DNA from: an uncultured Clostridia bacterium
GTDB taxonomy: Bacteria > Bacillota > Clostridia > TANB77 > CAG-508
Direction of reading: 5' to 3'
Length of the DNA: 64,000 bases
Assembly (NCBI GenBank): GCA_948560265.1
Contig: CAOXTD010000009.1
Location: 1 to 64,000 of the forward strand
Every line of letters starts with the position of its first letter. Position 1 is the stretch's first letter. The position numbers and the translations under genes are program-made. Of the stretch, positions 17,822-25,853 are shown one piece after another. The notes under the pieces are model-generated. The model did no database searches. It was not told the origin of the DNA and saw nothing but the letters and a program-made list of their open reading frames with translations.

Positions 17822-19483
17822 ATGGAAGATGTAGATATTGCAAGAAATACGAAGCTAGAAAGAATTTCTAAAATAGCACAAGACTTAGGAATTCAGGAAG
17901 AAGAATTAGAACAATATGGAAAATACAAAGCAAAGATTTCTCCAGAAGTATATAAGCGATTAGAGAATAAAGAAAATGGAAAGTTAATTTTAGTAACAGC
18001 AATTAATCCTACTCCTTTAGGAGAAGGAAAAACTACTATGGCAATTGGACTAGCTGATGGCTTAAGAAAAATAGGAAAAAAGGCAGTTCTTGCATTAAGA
18101 GAGCCTTCTTTAGGACCTGTGTTTGGAATTAAAGGTGGAGCTACTGGTGGAGGTCATAGCCAAATAGCTCCAATGGAAGATATCAACTTGCATTTTACAG
18201 GGGATATTCATGCTATTACTTCAGCAAATAATTTACTTTCTGCTATGATAGATAATCATATTTATTTCGGAAATGAGTTAGGTTTTGATAGAGTAGTATG
18301 GAAAAGATGTGTAGACTTAAATGATAGACAATTAAGAAAAGTAGATACAGGTTTATCAGAAGAAAAAAACATTGTACCAAGAATGGATGGATTTGATATT
18401 TCTGTTGCTTCTGAAATTATGGCAATTTTTTGCTTAGCAACTGATATAGAAGATTTAAAAAGGAGAATTGGAAATATTATTGTTGGTTATACTAAGGATA
18501 ATAAACCAATTACAGCCAGAGATTTAAAAGCAGAAGGTAGTATGACTGTTTTATTAAAAGATGCAATCAATCCAAATTTAGTGCAAACTTTAGAAAAAAC
18601 ACCTGCAATTGTTCATGGTGGACCATTTGCTAATATTGCTCATGGTTGTAATAGTGTAATTGCTACAAAACTAGCTTTAAAATTAGGGGATTATGTTGTT
18701 ACAGAGGCAGGATTTGGAGCAGATTTGGGAGCAGAAAAATTCTTAGATATTAAATGTAGAAAAGCAAATTTAAAGCCTGATGTGGTTGTTTGCGTAGCAA
18801 CTATGAAAGCTTTGAAATATCATGGTGGAATGCCAAAAGAGGACTTAAATCAAGAGAGTGTAGAATATTTAGAAAAAGGTTTTGAAAACTTAGAAAGACA
18901 TGTAGACAATTTGAAAAATCGCTATGGTTTAAATGTAGTAGTGGCAATTAATAAATATACACAAGATACAAAGGAAGAAGTAGAATTTTTACAAAATAAA
19001 CTAAAAGAAAAAGAAATAGAATTAAGTTTAGTAGAAAGCTGGGAAAAAGGTGGAGATGGTGCTACTGATTTAGCAGAACAAATTGTAAGCTTAGTGGACA
19101 AACAAGAAGATTTCAAATTTGCATATGAACTACAAGAAAGTATAGAAAATAAAATTAAGGCTGTGGCACAAAAAGTATATGGAGCGCAAGATGTGGAGTA
19201 TACTGAGGAAGCCAAAAAACACATTGAGGAAATTGAAAAATTAGGATATGGTAATTTACCAGTATGTATTGCAAAAACACAGTATTCTTTCTCAGATGAC
19301 CCTAAAAATTTAGAATGTAAAGAGCCATTTAACATTCATGTACAAGATGTGGTGCTAAGAGCAGGTGCAGAATTTGTAGTAGTGCTAACAGGAAAGATTA
19401 TGACAATGCCAGGTCTTCCAAAAGTTCCAGCTGCTGAGAAAATTGATTTAGACGAAAAAAATAATATTATAGGAATATTTTAA
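17822..19483 (+). CDS. fhs: Formate-tetrahydrofolate ligase
   Basis: ATP-dependent synthesis of 10-formyl-THF from formate and THF. The 553-residue protein has the NPTPLGEGKTTMAIGLADGL P-loop near residue 60, REPSLGPVFGIKGGATGGG around 95, FTGDIHAIT, and the C-terminal GKIMTMPGLPKVPA block. Full family length. AAAGGAGG precedes the ATG. Together with folD and fmt in the same window it supplies formyl-THF for Met-tRNA formylation and purine synthesis, and it is a Wood-Ljungdahl methyl-branch enzyme, although one gene does not show that pathway is complete. Confidence 0.96.
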   Translation: MEDVDIARNTKLERISKIAQDLGIQEEELEQYGKYKAKISPEVYKRLENKENGKLILVTAINPTPLGEGKTTMAIGLADGLRKIGKKAVLALREPSLGPVFGIKGGATGGGHSQIAPMEDINLHFTGDIHAITSANNLLSAMIDNHIYFGNELGFDRVVWKRCVDLNDRQLRKVDTGLSEEKNIVPRMDGFDISVASEIMAIFCLATDIEDLKRRIGNIIVGYTKDNKPITARDLKAEGSMTVLLKDAINPNLVQTLEKTPAIVHGGPFANIAHGCNSVIATKLALKLGDYVVTEAGFGADLGAEKFLDIKCRKANLKPDVVVCVATMKALKYHGGMPKEDLNQESVEYLEKGFENLERHVDNLKNRYGLNVVVAINKYTQDTKEEVEFLQNKLKEKEIELSLVESWEKGGDGATDLAEQIVSLVDKQEDFKFAYELQESIENKIKAVAQKVYGAQDVEYTEEAKKHIEEIEKLGYGNLPVCIAKTQYSFSDDPKNLECKEPFNIHVQDVVLRAGAEFVVVLTGKIMTMPGLPKVPAAEKIDLDEKNNIIGIF

Positions 19484-19490
19484 ATTTGAA

Positions 19491-19553
19491 TAAATACACC
19501 AATTCTGGTTAAAATAAACATAACAGATTTTAACGGAAAGTGGTGTATTTTTT
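19491..19553 (+). terminator. Terminator between fhs and sleB
   Basis: AAATACACCA near 19491 pairs with TGGTGTATTTTTT ending at about 19552. The long loop holds a promoter-like stretch for sleB, so the hairpin may both end fhs and lie at the 5' end of the sleB message. Confidence 0.5.
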
Positions 19554-20255
19554 ATGTTCAAAAAAGTAGTTGAAAATAAAAGAAGAATGTGGGCAATGGT
19601 AATCATAACGCTAGCTTTTAGTGTATTCTTTTCCTATCATATTTTTATCAGAAATAGTCAAACAGAGGCATTATCTAAATATGGCTCTAGAGGTGATGAA
19701 GTAAGGCAAATTCAAACAAAATTAAAAAGATGGGGATATTACAGTGGAAATATTGATGGCATTTATGGAAGCCAAACACAAGCAGCTGTTAGATGGTTTC
19801 AGTCTAAAAATGGATTAACAGTAGATGGCATTGCAGGAAAAAATACCTTAAAAGCAATGGGAATTATGAATTCTAGTAATAGTTCCAGCTCAGGAGCTAC
19901 TACTTCCAATGACCTAAACTTATTAGCAAGGCTTGTGTATGGAGAAGCGAGAGGAGAGCCATATTCTGGACAAGTTGCAGTAGCTGCAGTTGTATTAAAC
20001 CGCGTAAGAAGTAGTTCTTTTCCGAATACTGTATCAGGAGTAATTTATCAAAGAGGGGCTTTTGATGTGGTATCAGATGGACAGATTAATTTAACACCAA
20101 ATGATACAGCTAGAAAAGCTGCTCAAGATGCATTGAATGGTTGGGATCCATCTTATGGTGCAATTTACTATTTTAATCCAAGTACAGCAACGAATAAATG
20201 GATTTGGTCAAGACCAATGACAGTAACAATTGGTAGACATAGATTTTGTAAGTAG
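19554..20255 (+). CDS. sleB: Spore cortex-lytic enzyme SleB-like cell wall hydrolase
   Basis: The 233-residue protein has an N-terminal membrane/signal helix (residues 12-30), a peptidoglycan-binding domain (SRGDEVRQIQTKLKRWGYY...GIYGSQTQAAVRWFQ) and a C-terminal Hydrolase_2 domain starting LARLVYGEARGEPYSGQVAVA with the catalytic Glu in GEARGE. The domain order is that of SleB, a lytic transglycosylase that breaks down spore cortex at germination. No ypeB partner is visible next to it, which is unusual for SleB. Confidence 0.85.
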   Translation: MFKKVVENKRRMWAMVIITLAFSVFFSYHIFIRNSQTEALSKYGSRGDEVRQIQTKLKRWGYYSGNIDGIYGSQTQAAVRWFQSKNGLTVDGIAGKNTLKAMGIMNSSNSSSSGATTSNDLNLLARLVYGEARGEPYSGQVAVAAVVLNRVRSSSFPNTVSGVIYQRGAFDVVSDGQINLTPNDTARKAAQDALNGWDPSYGAIYYFNPSTATNKWIWSRPMTVTIGRHRFCK

Positions 20256-20351
20256 AAATAAAAAATGAAAATGTATTGATATTTTATGATATACATTGAT
20301 AAAATGTTATGAAGATTGAAATGCAAAAGAAAAAGGAGGAAATGTATTAAA

Positions 20352-21302
20352 ATGAAACAAAGATTAAGGAATTCTACTGGTATAACTCTAGTAGCCTTGG
20401 TAGTAACAATAGTAGTGTTATTGATTTTAGCAGGAATCACAATAATGTATACTATGGGAGATAATAGTATCTTCAAAAAAGCTCAAGAAGCAAAAGACAA
20501 AACAGAAGAAGCTGTAAAAAATGAACAAGAATATATGAATTCTATTGACAACATGGTAAATGGATATATTGATGGGACAGGGAATGGAGAAGGAAATACT
20601 ACAACAGAACCAGAAAATCCATGGGAGAAAATAGATAGAATAGCGAAAGCAATAGCAAATGACGAAAGTATTACCAATAATTCAACACAAGCAACAGGCA
20701 CAACGGAAAAAGGTGAAAGCTATGATATTAAAGTAGGAGATACTTTGGAAGTAGAATATAATGGAGAAATCAGAAGAGTAAGAATATTAGGATTTAAACA
20801 TGACGATTTAGTAGACAAAACAGTGTATGGAGGAACACACGAAAAGGCAAGTATTAGTTTTGAATTTTTAGATTTCATGACAGGTAACACATATATGGCA
20901 ATGAATACAACTAATACAAATACAAATGGTTGGGCGGCAACACAAATGAGAAAAGACCTAAACGGATACTCAAATGGAAATGCAACGCAAAGTGGAGCTA
21001 TCGGAGGATTAGCAGCAAGTGAGGTAGTAAATGCAGGATATCAAAGTGGAGCATACGGATTTTGTATAGGAAGTGAAGGAAGTCAGTATAAATATTACCA
21101 AGGAGTAACAGAAGAATGGAATGGTATAAGTAAGGATTGCCAAAAGAGACCTAACTCTATAGAGGGAACGAATGATTGGTGGCTTCGTTCACCTTATTTT
21201 GACAGTAGTGATAGTTTCTGCGACGTTAAATATGATGGTGGTGCTAATGATAGTAGTAGTGCGCATTATAACAGTAGCGTGGCTCCCGGTTTTTGCATCT
21301 AG
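20352..21302 (+). CDS. Prepilin-like surface protein with DUF6273-type C-terminal domain
   Basis: The 316-residue protein starts at ATG 20352, 11 nt after AAAGGAGGA; a two-codon ATG TAT TAA lies in between. The N-terminus has a type IV prepilin-like cleavage/methylation motif (STG|ITLVALV) and a long hydrophobic helix. A charged helix follows, then a Thr/Asn-rich linker and a C-terminal globular domain with NDWWLRSPYF near the end and VAPGFCI as the last residues. That layout matches DUF6273-type, C-lectin/formylglycine-enzyme-like domains. It is probably exported and displayed at the surface. The Ser/Asp/Asn-rich stretch before the terminal motif is where such proteins often vary. Confidence 0.75.
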   Translation: MKQRLRNSTGITLVALVVTIVVLLILAGITIMYTMGDNSIFKKAQEAKDKTEEAVKNEQEYMNSIDNMVNGYIDGTGNGEGNTTTEPENPWEKIDRIAKAIANDESITNNSTQATGTTEKGESYDIKVGDTLEVEYNGEIRRVRILGFKHDDLVDKTVYGGTHEKASISFEFLDFMTGNTYMAMNTTNTNTNGWAATQMRKDLNGYSNGNATQSGAIGGLAASEVVNAGYQSGAYGFCIGSEGSQYKYYQGVTEEWNGISKDCQKRPNSIEGTNDWWLRSPYFDSSDSFCDVKYDGGANDSSSAHYNSSVAPGFCI

Positions 21303-21403
21303 TGTAAAGGAATGCGGGACAGAGGCATGTAAATTTTTATGGAATTTGAAAATATTGAGGGCATGTAAAAATTTTTGTGTAATTTGAAAATATATTGAAA
21401 AAG

Positions 21404-21441
21404 AACTACCTTATGATAAAATAAATATCATAAGGTAGTTT
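21404..21441. terminator. Bidirectional terminator between the prepilin-like gene and engB
   Basis: AACTACCTTATGATA and TATCATAAGGTAGTT form a perfect 15-bp stem with A- and T-rich flanks on both sides, suited to end both converging transcripts. Just before it (21325-21400) two imperfect direct copies of a GGCATGTAAA...AATTTGAAAATAT unit lie in tandem. Confidence 0.8.
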
Positions 21442-21466
21442 GACTTTTGTGATTTTAAACTATATG

Positions 21467-22048
21467 TTAAAAATATTTTTCTAATTCTTCCCAAACTTTC
21501 TCTGTATAAACTTTTCGTTCACTAGAAAAAGGAAGGAAGGTCATATCTTTTAATGGATTTAATAATTCTTGTAAATGTTCTACTGTACTATCCACCTTAG
21601 TAATAGCAATTTTATCAGCTTTATTAGCAATTACTAAACAAGGTAGATTGGTTTTAAAAATATAATCATACATTAATTTATCATTCATTGTTGGCTCATG
21701 ACGAATATCAATGACAAAAATAATTAAGGCAATCTTTTTACTTTTTTGTAAATATTCTTCAATAAAATTACCAATCTTAGCTTGCTCTTGCTTAGACATT
21801 TTACTATAGCCATAACCAGGTAAATCTACTAAGTAGAATAAGTTATCCATGTTATAAAAATTAATCTGTCTTGTTTTTCCAGGTTCACTACTAGTTCTTG
21901 CTAATTTTTTACGATTTACTAAAGTATTAATAAAAGATGATTTGCCTACATTAGATTTTCCTACGAGTACAATTTCAGGTAAGTCATCTTGTGGATATTG
22001 TTTTGGACTAACAGCAGATACAGTTAATACTGGATTTTTAATTAGCAT
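21467..22048 (-). CDS. engB: Ribosome biogenesis GTP-binding protein EngB/YsxC
   Basis: A 193-residue small GTPase needed for 50S subunit assembly. G1 is VGKSNVGKSSFIN near residue 30, G2 region SEPGKTRQINFY, G3 VDLPGYGYSKM near 75, and G4 NKADKI near 140. It lies immediately downstream of serS on the same strand with about 20 nt between them, so both are probably read from the T-box-controlled transcript. Confidence 0.93.
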   Translation of the reverse strand: MLIKNPVLTVSAVSPKQYPQDDLPEIVLVGKSNVGKSSFINTLVNRKKLARTSSEPGKTRQINFYNMDNLFYLVDLPGYGYSKMSKQEQAKIGNFIEEYLQKSKKIALIIFVIDIRHEPTMNDKLMYDYIFKTNLPCLVIANKADKIAITKVDSTVEHLQELLNPLKDMTFLPFSSERKVYTEKVWEELEKYF

Positions 22049-22067
22049 AAGTTCTCCTTCTATTTTT

Positions 22068-23354
22068 CTATTTTTTAGGCATCAACACTTTTGTTCCACC
22101 CATATATGGCCATAATACTTCAGGAATTGTAATGCTTCCATCTTCTTGATAATGATTTTCTAAAAATGCAATTAACATACGAGGAGGAGCAACTACTGTA
22201 TTATTCAAAGTATGTGCATAATAATTTCCTTTTTCTCCTTTAACACGAATACCTAAACGTCTAGCCTGAGCATCTGTTAAGTTAGAGCAACTACCTACTT
22301 CAAAATATTTTTGTTGTCTTGGGCTCCAAGCCTCAACATCACAACTTTTAGCTTTTAAATCAGCCAAATCACCACTACAACACTCTAAAGTACGAACTGG
22401 AATATCCATACTTCTAAATAACTCAACTGTATAAGACCATAATTTATCATACCATTCCCAACTATCTTCTGGCTCACAAACAACTATCATTTCTTGTTTT
22501 TCAAATTGATGAATACGATAAACACCACGCTCTTCAATACCATGTGCACCTTTTTCCTTTCTAAAACAAGGAGAATAAGATGTCATAGAATATGGAAGCT
22601 CGCTTTTTGGAAGTAATTGCTCTTTAAATTTACCAATCATAGAGTGTTCACTAGTACCAATTAAATACAAGTCTTCCCCTTCGATTTTATACATCATAGC
22701 ATCCATTTCTTCAAAGCTCATAACGCCAGTTACTACATTGCTACGAATCATAAAAGGTGGAACACAATAAGTAAAGCCTTTATTAATCATGAAATCTCTT
22801 GCATAAGAAATTACCGCTGAATGAAGTCTTGCAATATCCCCCATTAAGTAATAAAAACCATTACCAGCAACTCTACGAGCACTATCTAAATCAATACCAT
22901 TGAAACTCTCCATAATATCTGTATGGTAAGGAATTTCATAATTTGGTACAACTGGTTCTCCAAACTTTTCAATTTCCACATTTTCACTATCATCTTTTCC
23001 AATAGGAACAGACTCATGAATGATATTAGGAATTTTCATCATTCTTTCTTTAATTTGATTAGCAAAATCTTCTTCCAAAGCTTCATTTTCTGTTAAACTT
23101 TGATTAATCTCTTGCACTTTTGTTTTTATCTTTTCAGCTTCTTCCTTTTGCCCTTGTTTCATCAAATTACCAATTTCACTACTTAGCGAATTACGACTGC
23201 TACGCAATTCATCACCTTTCAAAGTAGCTTCACGTTTCTTTTTGTCTAACTCTAAAACTTCGTCAACAAGCACTAATTTATGCTCTTGAAATTTTTTCTT
23301 CATGTTTTCTTTTACCAATTCTGGATTTTCTCTTAACAATTTAATGTCAATCAT
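22068..23354 (-). CDS. serS: Seryl-tRNA synthetase
   Basis: The 428-residue class II synthetase has the N-terminal coiled-coil arm (residues 25-110), motif 2 around SPCFRKEKGAHGIEERGVYRIHQFEK and motif 3 in NTVVAPPRMLIAFLENHY. It charges tRNA-Ser with serine. AGGAGG precedes ATG 23354. A serine-type T-box riboswitch lies upstream on the same strand, so expression should rise when tRNA-Ser is uncharged. A palindromic repeat sits between leader and gene. Confidence 0.96.
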   Translation of the reverse strand: MIDIKLLRENPELVKENMKKKFQEHKLVLVDEVLELDKKKREATLKGDELRSSRNSLSSEIGNLMKQGQKEEAEKIKTKVQEINQSLTENEALEEDFANQIKERMMKIPNIIHESVPIGKDDSENVEIEKFGEPVVPNYEIPYHTDIMESFNGIDLDSARRVAGNGFYYLMGDIARLHSAVISYARDFMINKGFTYCVPPFMIRSNVVTGVMSFEEMDAMMYKIEGEDLYLIGTSEHSMIGKFKEQLLPKSELPYSMTSYSPCFRKEKGAHGIEERGVYRIHQFEKQEMIVVCEPEDSWEWYDKLWSYTVELFRSMDIPVRTLECCSGDLADLKAKSCDVEAWSPRQQKYFEVGSCSNLTDAQARRLGIRVKGEKGNYYAHTLNNTVVAPPRMLIAFLENHYQEDGSITIPEVLWPYMGGTKVLMPKK

Positions 23355-23375
23355 TCAAATAACCTCCTTCTAATT

Positions 23376-23408
23376 TGTCGCACTTGGGGACGTTAGTTTA
23401 TGCGACAT
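23376..23408 (-). repeat. Dispersed palindromic repeat, TGTCGC type
   Basis: TTGTCGCACTTGGGGACG followed by TTTATGCGACA. It shares its GGGGACGTTAGTT centre with the copies at 35543 and 59840. It lies between the serS start codon and the T-box leader. Confidence 0.75.
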
Positions 23409-23464
23409 TATTTTTATATTAGTTAAACTAACAACCCAAAAATGCCATGTGTTTTCCGTATAAC

Positions 23465-23740
23465 AAACAAAAATCCCCGCCCAAAAATAAGGGCGAGGTA
23501 TATTTCTCACGGTACCACCTTAATTATTTGCAAAATAGAATAACCTTATGTTATAATAACCAAACACAAGAAAACTAAATAGCAAATATCTTGTAATGCT
23601 GATAACCAAGCATCAAACGGTTTTGCTCTTCACAAAAAACTTTGAGAGTGGATTCATAAGAACTTTTAAACTATTTTCACCAACCATAGTCTCTCTAATT
23701 AAAAGAAATTTACTACTAATCTCTCATCCATGTTTTTAAT
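23465..23740 (-). ncRNA. T-box riboswitch upstream of serS
   Basis: Read on the minus strand, the leader contains GAGAGACT (AG-box-like), GGTTGGTGAAAA (GNTG element), a candidate specifier loop around GAATCCACTC whose TCC codon fits serine, and the hallmark AAGGTGGTACCGTGAG antiterminator bulge (about 23506-23521). A terminator with stem CGCCC/GGGCG and a T-run follows at about 23470-23498. Uncharged tRNA-Ser should favour readthrough into serS and engB. The specifier assignment is inferred from position. Confidence 0.9.
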
Positions 23741-23864
23741 ATTATGTTACTTATTGTAACACCATATTCTCAAAAAATCAATAATTTAGAAATAATTTTA
23801 TGAATTGTATGAAAATTTTTAACAGAGGGTAAAATTAAAAAAGAAAAGGAGCAAAGGAAAAGAT

Positions 23865-24713
23865 ATGGAAGTTACATGGGAATTTATTAAATTTATATTC
23901 TATTCTGGGCTAATTGTAGTCATTTCGAAATATGCCTTAGTTCCAGTTTTAAGAAAATTAGCAGAAAGCTTAAATTTAAAACCTAAAACCGTAGGAAATA
24001 TTGCAGGGATTGCTACTTCTGTACCAGAACTATTAACTGTTTCTTTTTCAGCAGTTACAGGACTAATTAGTGCTAGTGCATATAATATTATTAGCTCTAA
24101 CATCATTAATAGTATACAATACTTATTTGCTATTTTCATGAACAAAAATCAAAAGCATTTGCGAAATAGAGCATTAAAAATAGACTTAGTTTTAGTAGCA
24201 TTAACAATTGTCATTCCTATTATCATGATAGCAATAGATATGGAATTTTCGATTAGCATTGTTCCTGCATTTATATTACTATTTGTGTTTTTCTACTTCA
24301 TTAATCATAACAGCCATAAGGTGTATTTGAATAAAATAACAGAAGAAGAGCGAAAAATTGAAGAGGAAGAGAAATGGGTAAGAGGTAAAAAGAAGATTAT
24401 GCTAAAATATACAATATTACTTCTTATCATAAGTATTTTGCTATATGCAATTGGAAACTCGCTAAGTAATACACTAGAGAACTTATGCTTACAGTTTCAA
24501 ATTCCACAACTAGTAATAGGCATTCTGTTAGGTTTTATCACTAGTATTCCAGAGCTGATTACTTTTTTTGAAGCACAAAAACATCATAAACAACAAGAGA
24601 ATGGAGAAGATGGTGTAATAGAAGCAACTAGTAATCTTTTAACTTCTAACATTTTAAACTTATTTGCTATACAATCTATTGGAATTTTAATATTTCACTT
24701 TTTTGGAGGATAA
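23865..24713 (+). CDS. Sodium/calcium exchanger family membrane protein
   Basis: The 282-residue protein has about eight to ten membrane helices in two halves separated by a charged cytoplasmic loop (EEERKIEEEEKW). Each half carries the CaCA alpha-repeat signature: IATSVPELLTVSFSA near residue 50 and FITSIPELITFFEA near 225, followed by NLLTSNILNLFAI, the usual G(S/T)NI-like helix. It probably exchanges Ca2+ or another cation for Na+ or H+. Ion specificity cannot be read from the sequence. Confidence 0.78.
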   Translation: MEVTWEFIKFIFYSGLIVVISKYALVPVLRKLAESLNLKPKTVGNIAGIATSVPELLTVSFSAVTGLISASAYNIISSNIINSIQYLFAIFMNKNQKHLRNRALKIDLVLVALTIVIPIIMIAIDMEFSISIVPAFILLFVFFYFINHNSHKVYLNKITEEERKIEEEEKWVRGKKKIMLKYTILLLIISILLYAIGNSLSNTLENLCLQFQIPQLVIGILLGFITSIPELITFFEAQKHHKQQENGEDGVIEATSNLLTSNILNLFAIQSIGILIFHFFGG

Positions 24714-24798
24714 TAATTACAATTTTTTCCTAATTCTGAATAGAAATAGAAAAAATGAATAAAATTTTATTAAATATTCAGAGTAGAAAGGAAAAAAT

Positions 24799-25071
24799 AT
24801 GGAAGGATACTTAAAAGAAGAGAAAATTTCTGATAAAACAGAAGAAGAGAAAAAAGTTGAGCTTATTATGAGCGTTTTAAAAACAAAGAGCGAGCTAGAT
24901 TTAGCAATTAAAAATTTCGAAACAGCAGAAAAAGGATTAGTAGATTACTACACTTATCAGATTAAAGCAAGTAAGAGCAAATTAGATTTTTTAGTAAGTA
25001 AAGCAAGGGATAAGGGAATTTCACTCAATATGATACAAGAATTATATTTTAGAAGAAATCAGGTAGGATAA
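24799..25071 (+). CDS. YaaL/DUF2508 family protein
   Basis: The 90-residue helical protein has the DUF2508 pattern: VELIMSVLKTKSELDLAIKNFE in the middle and YYTYQIKASKSKLDFLVSKA toward the end. YaaL genes almost always lie directly upstream of bofA in Firmicutes, as here. The function is unknown. Confidence 0.82.
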   Translation: MEGYLKEEKISDKTEEEKKVELIMSVLKTKSELDLAIKNFETAEKGLVDYYTYQIKASKSKLDFLVSKARDKGISLNMIQELYFRRNQVG

Positions 25072-25126
25072 GTTATATTTGTCCAAGTTTTGTCATAACT
25101 ATTAGTAAAAGGTAGGGTGATAAAAC

Positions 25127-25388
25127 TTGGATTTTTCTACGGTTATGATTATTGTAGGATGTATGATTGGTTTATGGATTGTAGGAAAAATATTTTCTAT
25201 TCCATTAAAAGCGATTTTTAAATTAGTAATGAATTCTATTTTAGGAGGACTTCTCATTTTTATAATTAATCTAATAGGAGGAGCATTTTCATTTCATATT
25301 GGGCTTAATGTAGGTACATCACTTTTAGTAGGTATTTTAGGAATACCACGGTGCTATTTTATTAATTATATTGAAAATATTTATATAA
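25127..25388 (+). CDS. bofA: BofA pro-sigma-K processing inhibitor, needs +1 shift at CGG 25349
   Basis: BofA inhibits the SpoIVFB protease that activates sigma-K in the mother cell. The start is TTG 25127, 7 nt after AGGTAGGGTG. The 74 codons before the break give two membrane helices and the VGTSLLVGILGIP motif. At CCA-CGG-TGC the literal frame becomes an unrelated tail running into the GC-rich island. Skipping C 25349 gives GAILLIILKIFI and a stop at 25386-25388: the typical hydrophobic BofA C-terminus after GxxGIPG. The product (25127-25348 plus 25350-25388) is 86 residues, close to the 87 of Bacillus BofA. The corrected stop falls just before the terminator at 25394, which supports it. 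Confidence 0.88.
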
Positions 25389-25393
25389 AAAAC

Positions 25394-25422
25394 GAGCAGG
25401 AAGGGCAAAGCCCTTCCTGCTC
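25394..25422. terminator. Strong hairpin between bofA and the GC-rich ORF
   Basis: GAGCAGGAAGGGC-AAA-GCCCTTCCTGCTC is a perfect 13-bp, GC-rich stem. On the minus strand it is followed by a run of T, so it terminates the GC-rich ORF. bofA ends 6 nt before it. Confidence 0.85.
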
Positions 25423-25438
25423 ATTGGTGCTTATTGTT

Positions 25439-25660
25439 TTACTTCTCAATAAAGCGAGGAATCCGCTTAAACGGCTTTTTCTGCCGTTGATGCTGTTGCT
25501 GCTTCCTCACCATCTGGACATAGCCCTTGCACGCAGTAGTGCGAGAGGGAATCCGCCCCATGGGTTCGAAAGCAGGAGCTGCTGCGTCACGCTTGATCTG
25601 GTCAACGACCGATTGCGTAGACATACCGAAGATGACTGAAAGTTCCCGCGTAGGATCCAT
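25439..25660 (-). CDS. GC-rich, CGG-dense small ORF of unknown function
   Basis: A 73-residue basic protein (MDPTRELSVIFGMS... ending RIPRFIEK), with about half G+C in a roughly 30% GC neighbourhood and codons such as GTC, CAG and GCG that its neighbours avoid. It has a perfect sigma-A promoter (25710-25738), GGAGGT 8 nt before ATG 25660, and a terminator. It contains four in-frame CGG codons (codon 5 and three later), whereas resident genes have CGG only at frameshift sites. If CGG causes a +1 shift here, translation would stop after about 18 residues. It may be a recent import, an RNA gene with a chance ORF, or a deliberately CGG-dependent gene. No family recognised. Confidence 0.5.
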   Translation of the reverse strand: MDPTRELSVIFGMSTQSVVDQIKRDAAAPAFEPMGRIPSRTTACKGYVQMVRKQQQHQRQKKPFKRIPRFIEK

Positions 25661-25709
25661 AAAACTAACCTCCAAAATTTATACTATTGCACTAAGCAAT
25701 TGTACCCAC

Positions 25710-25738
25710 TATTATATATCAAAAAGGAAGAAATGTCA
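25710..25738 (-). promoter_or_regulatory. Consensus sigma-A promoter for the GC-rich ORF
   Basis: On the minus strand TTGACA (25738-25733) and TATAAT (25715-25710) are separated by exactly 17 nt, a perfect consensus. It predicts strong constitutive transcription toward the GC-rich ORF. Confidence 0.75.
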
Positions 25739-25785
25739 AAGTGATAGTAAGGGAAGTAAGAAAAGAAAACACTTTAAAAAAATAC

Positions 25786-25813
25786 TTGACAAAACAAAAA
25801 TTTGGTATATAAT
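25786..25813 (+). promoter_or_regulatory. Sigma-A promoter for recN
   Basis: TTGACA (25786-25791) and TATAAT (25808-25813) with a 16-nt spacer lie about 40 nt upstream of the recN start. It diverges from the promoter of the GC-rich ORF. Confidence 0.75.
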
Positions 25814-25853
25814 AGCAATATACAAACAATAATTCGTATAAAAGGAGGCTGTT

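Noticed and set aside
21172..21390. ORF overlapping the 3' end of the prepilin-like gene in another frame
   Set aside because: No in-frame CGG or other shift site is present, the main frame keeps the DUF6273-type ending, and the alternative has no start signal.
20980..21400. Diversity-generating retroelement
   Set aside because: The target-like domain is present, but I saw no reverse transcriptase, accessory gene or near-copy template in the window.
25550..25590. A tRNA-like GGGTTCGAA T-loop in the GC-rich island
   Set aside because: No acceptor stem, anticodon arm or CCA end could be folded around it.
25127..25639. A 170-residue protein in the literal bofA frame
   Set aside because: After GILGIP it reads into a hairpin and through the opposite-strand GC-rich ORF; its composition and ending match no BofA. 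The +1 reading gives the exact family end.
25527..25832. A plus-strand 101-residue ORF over the GC-rich island
   Set aside because: It lacks a ribosome-binding site, runs through both promoters and ends in low-complexity codons. The minus-strand ORF has matched promoter, ribosome-binding site and terminator.
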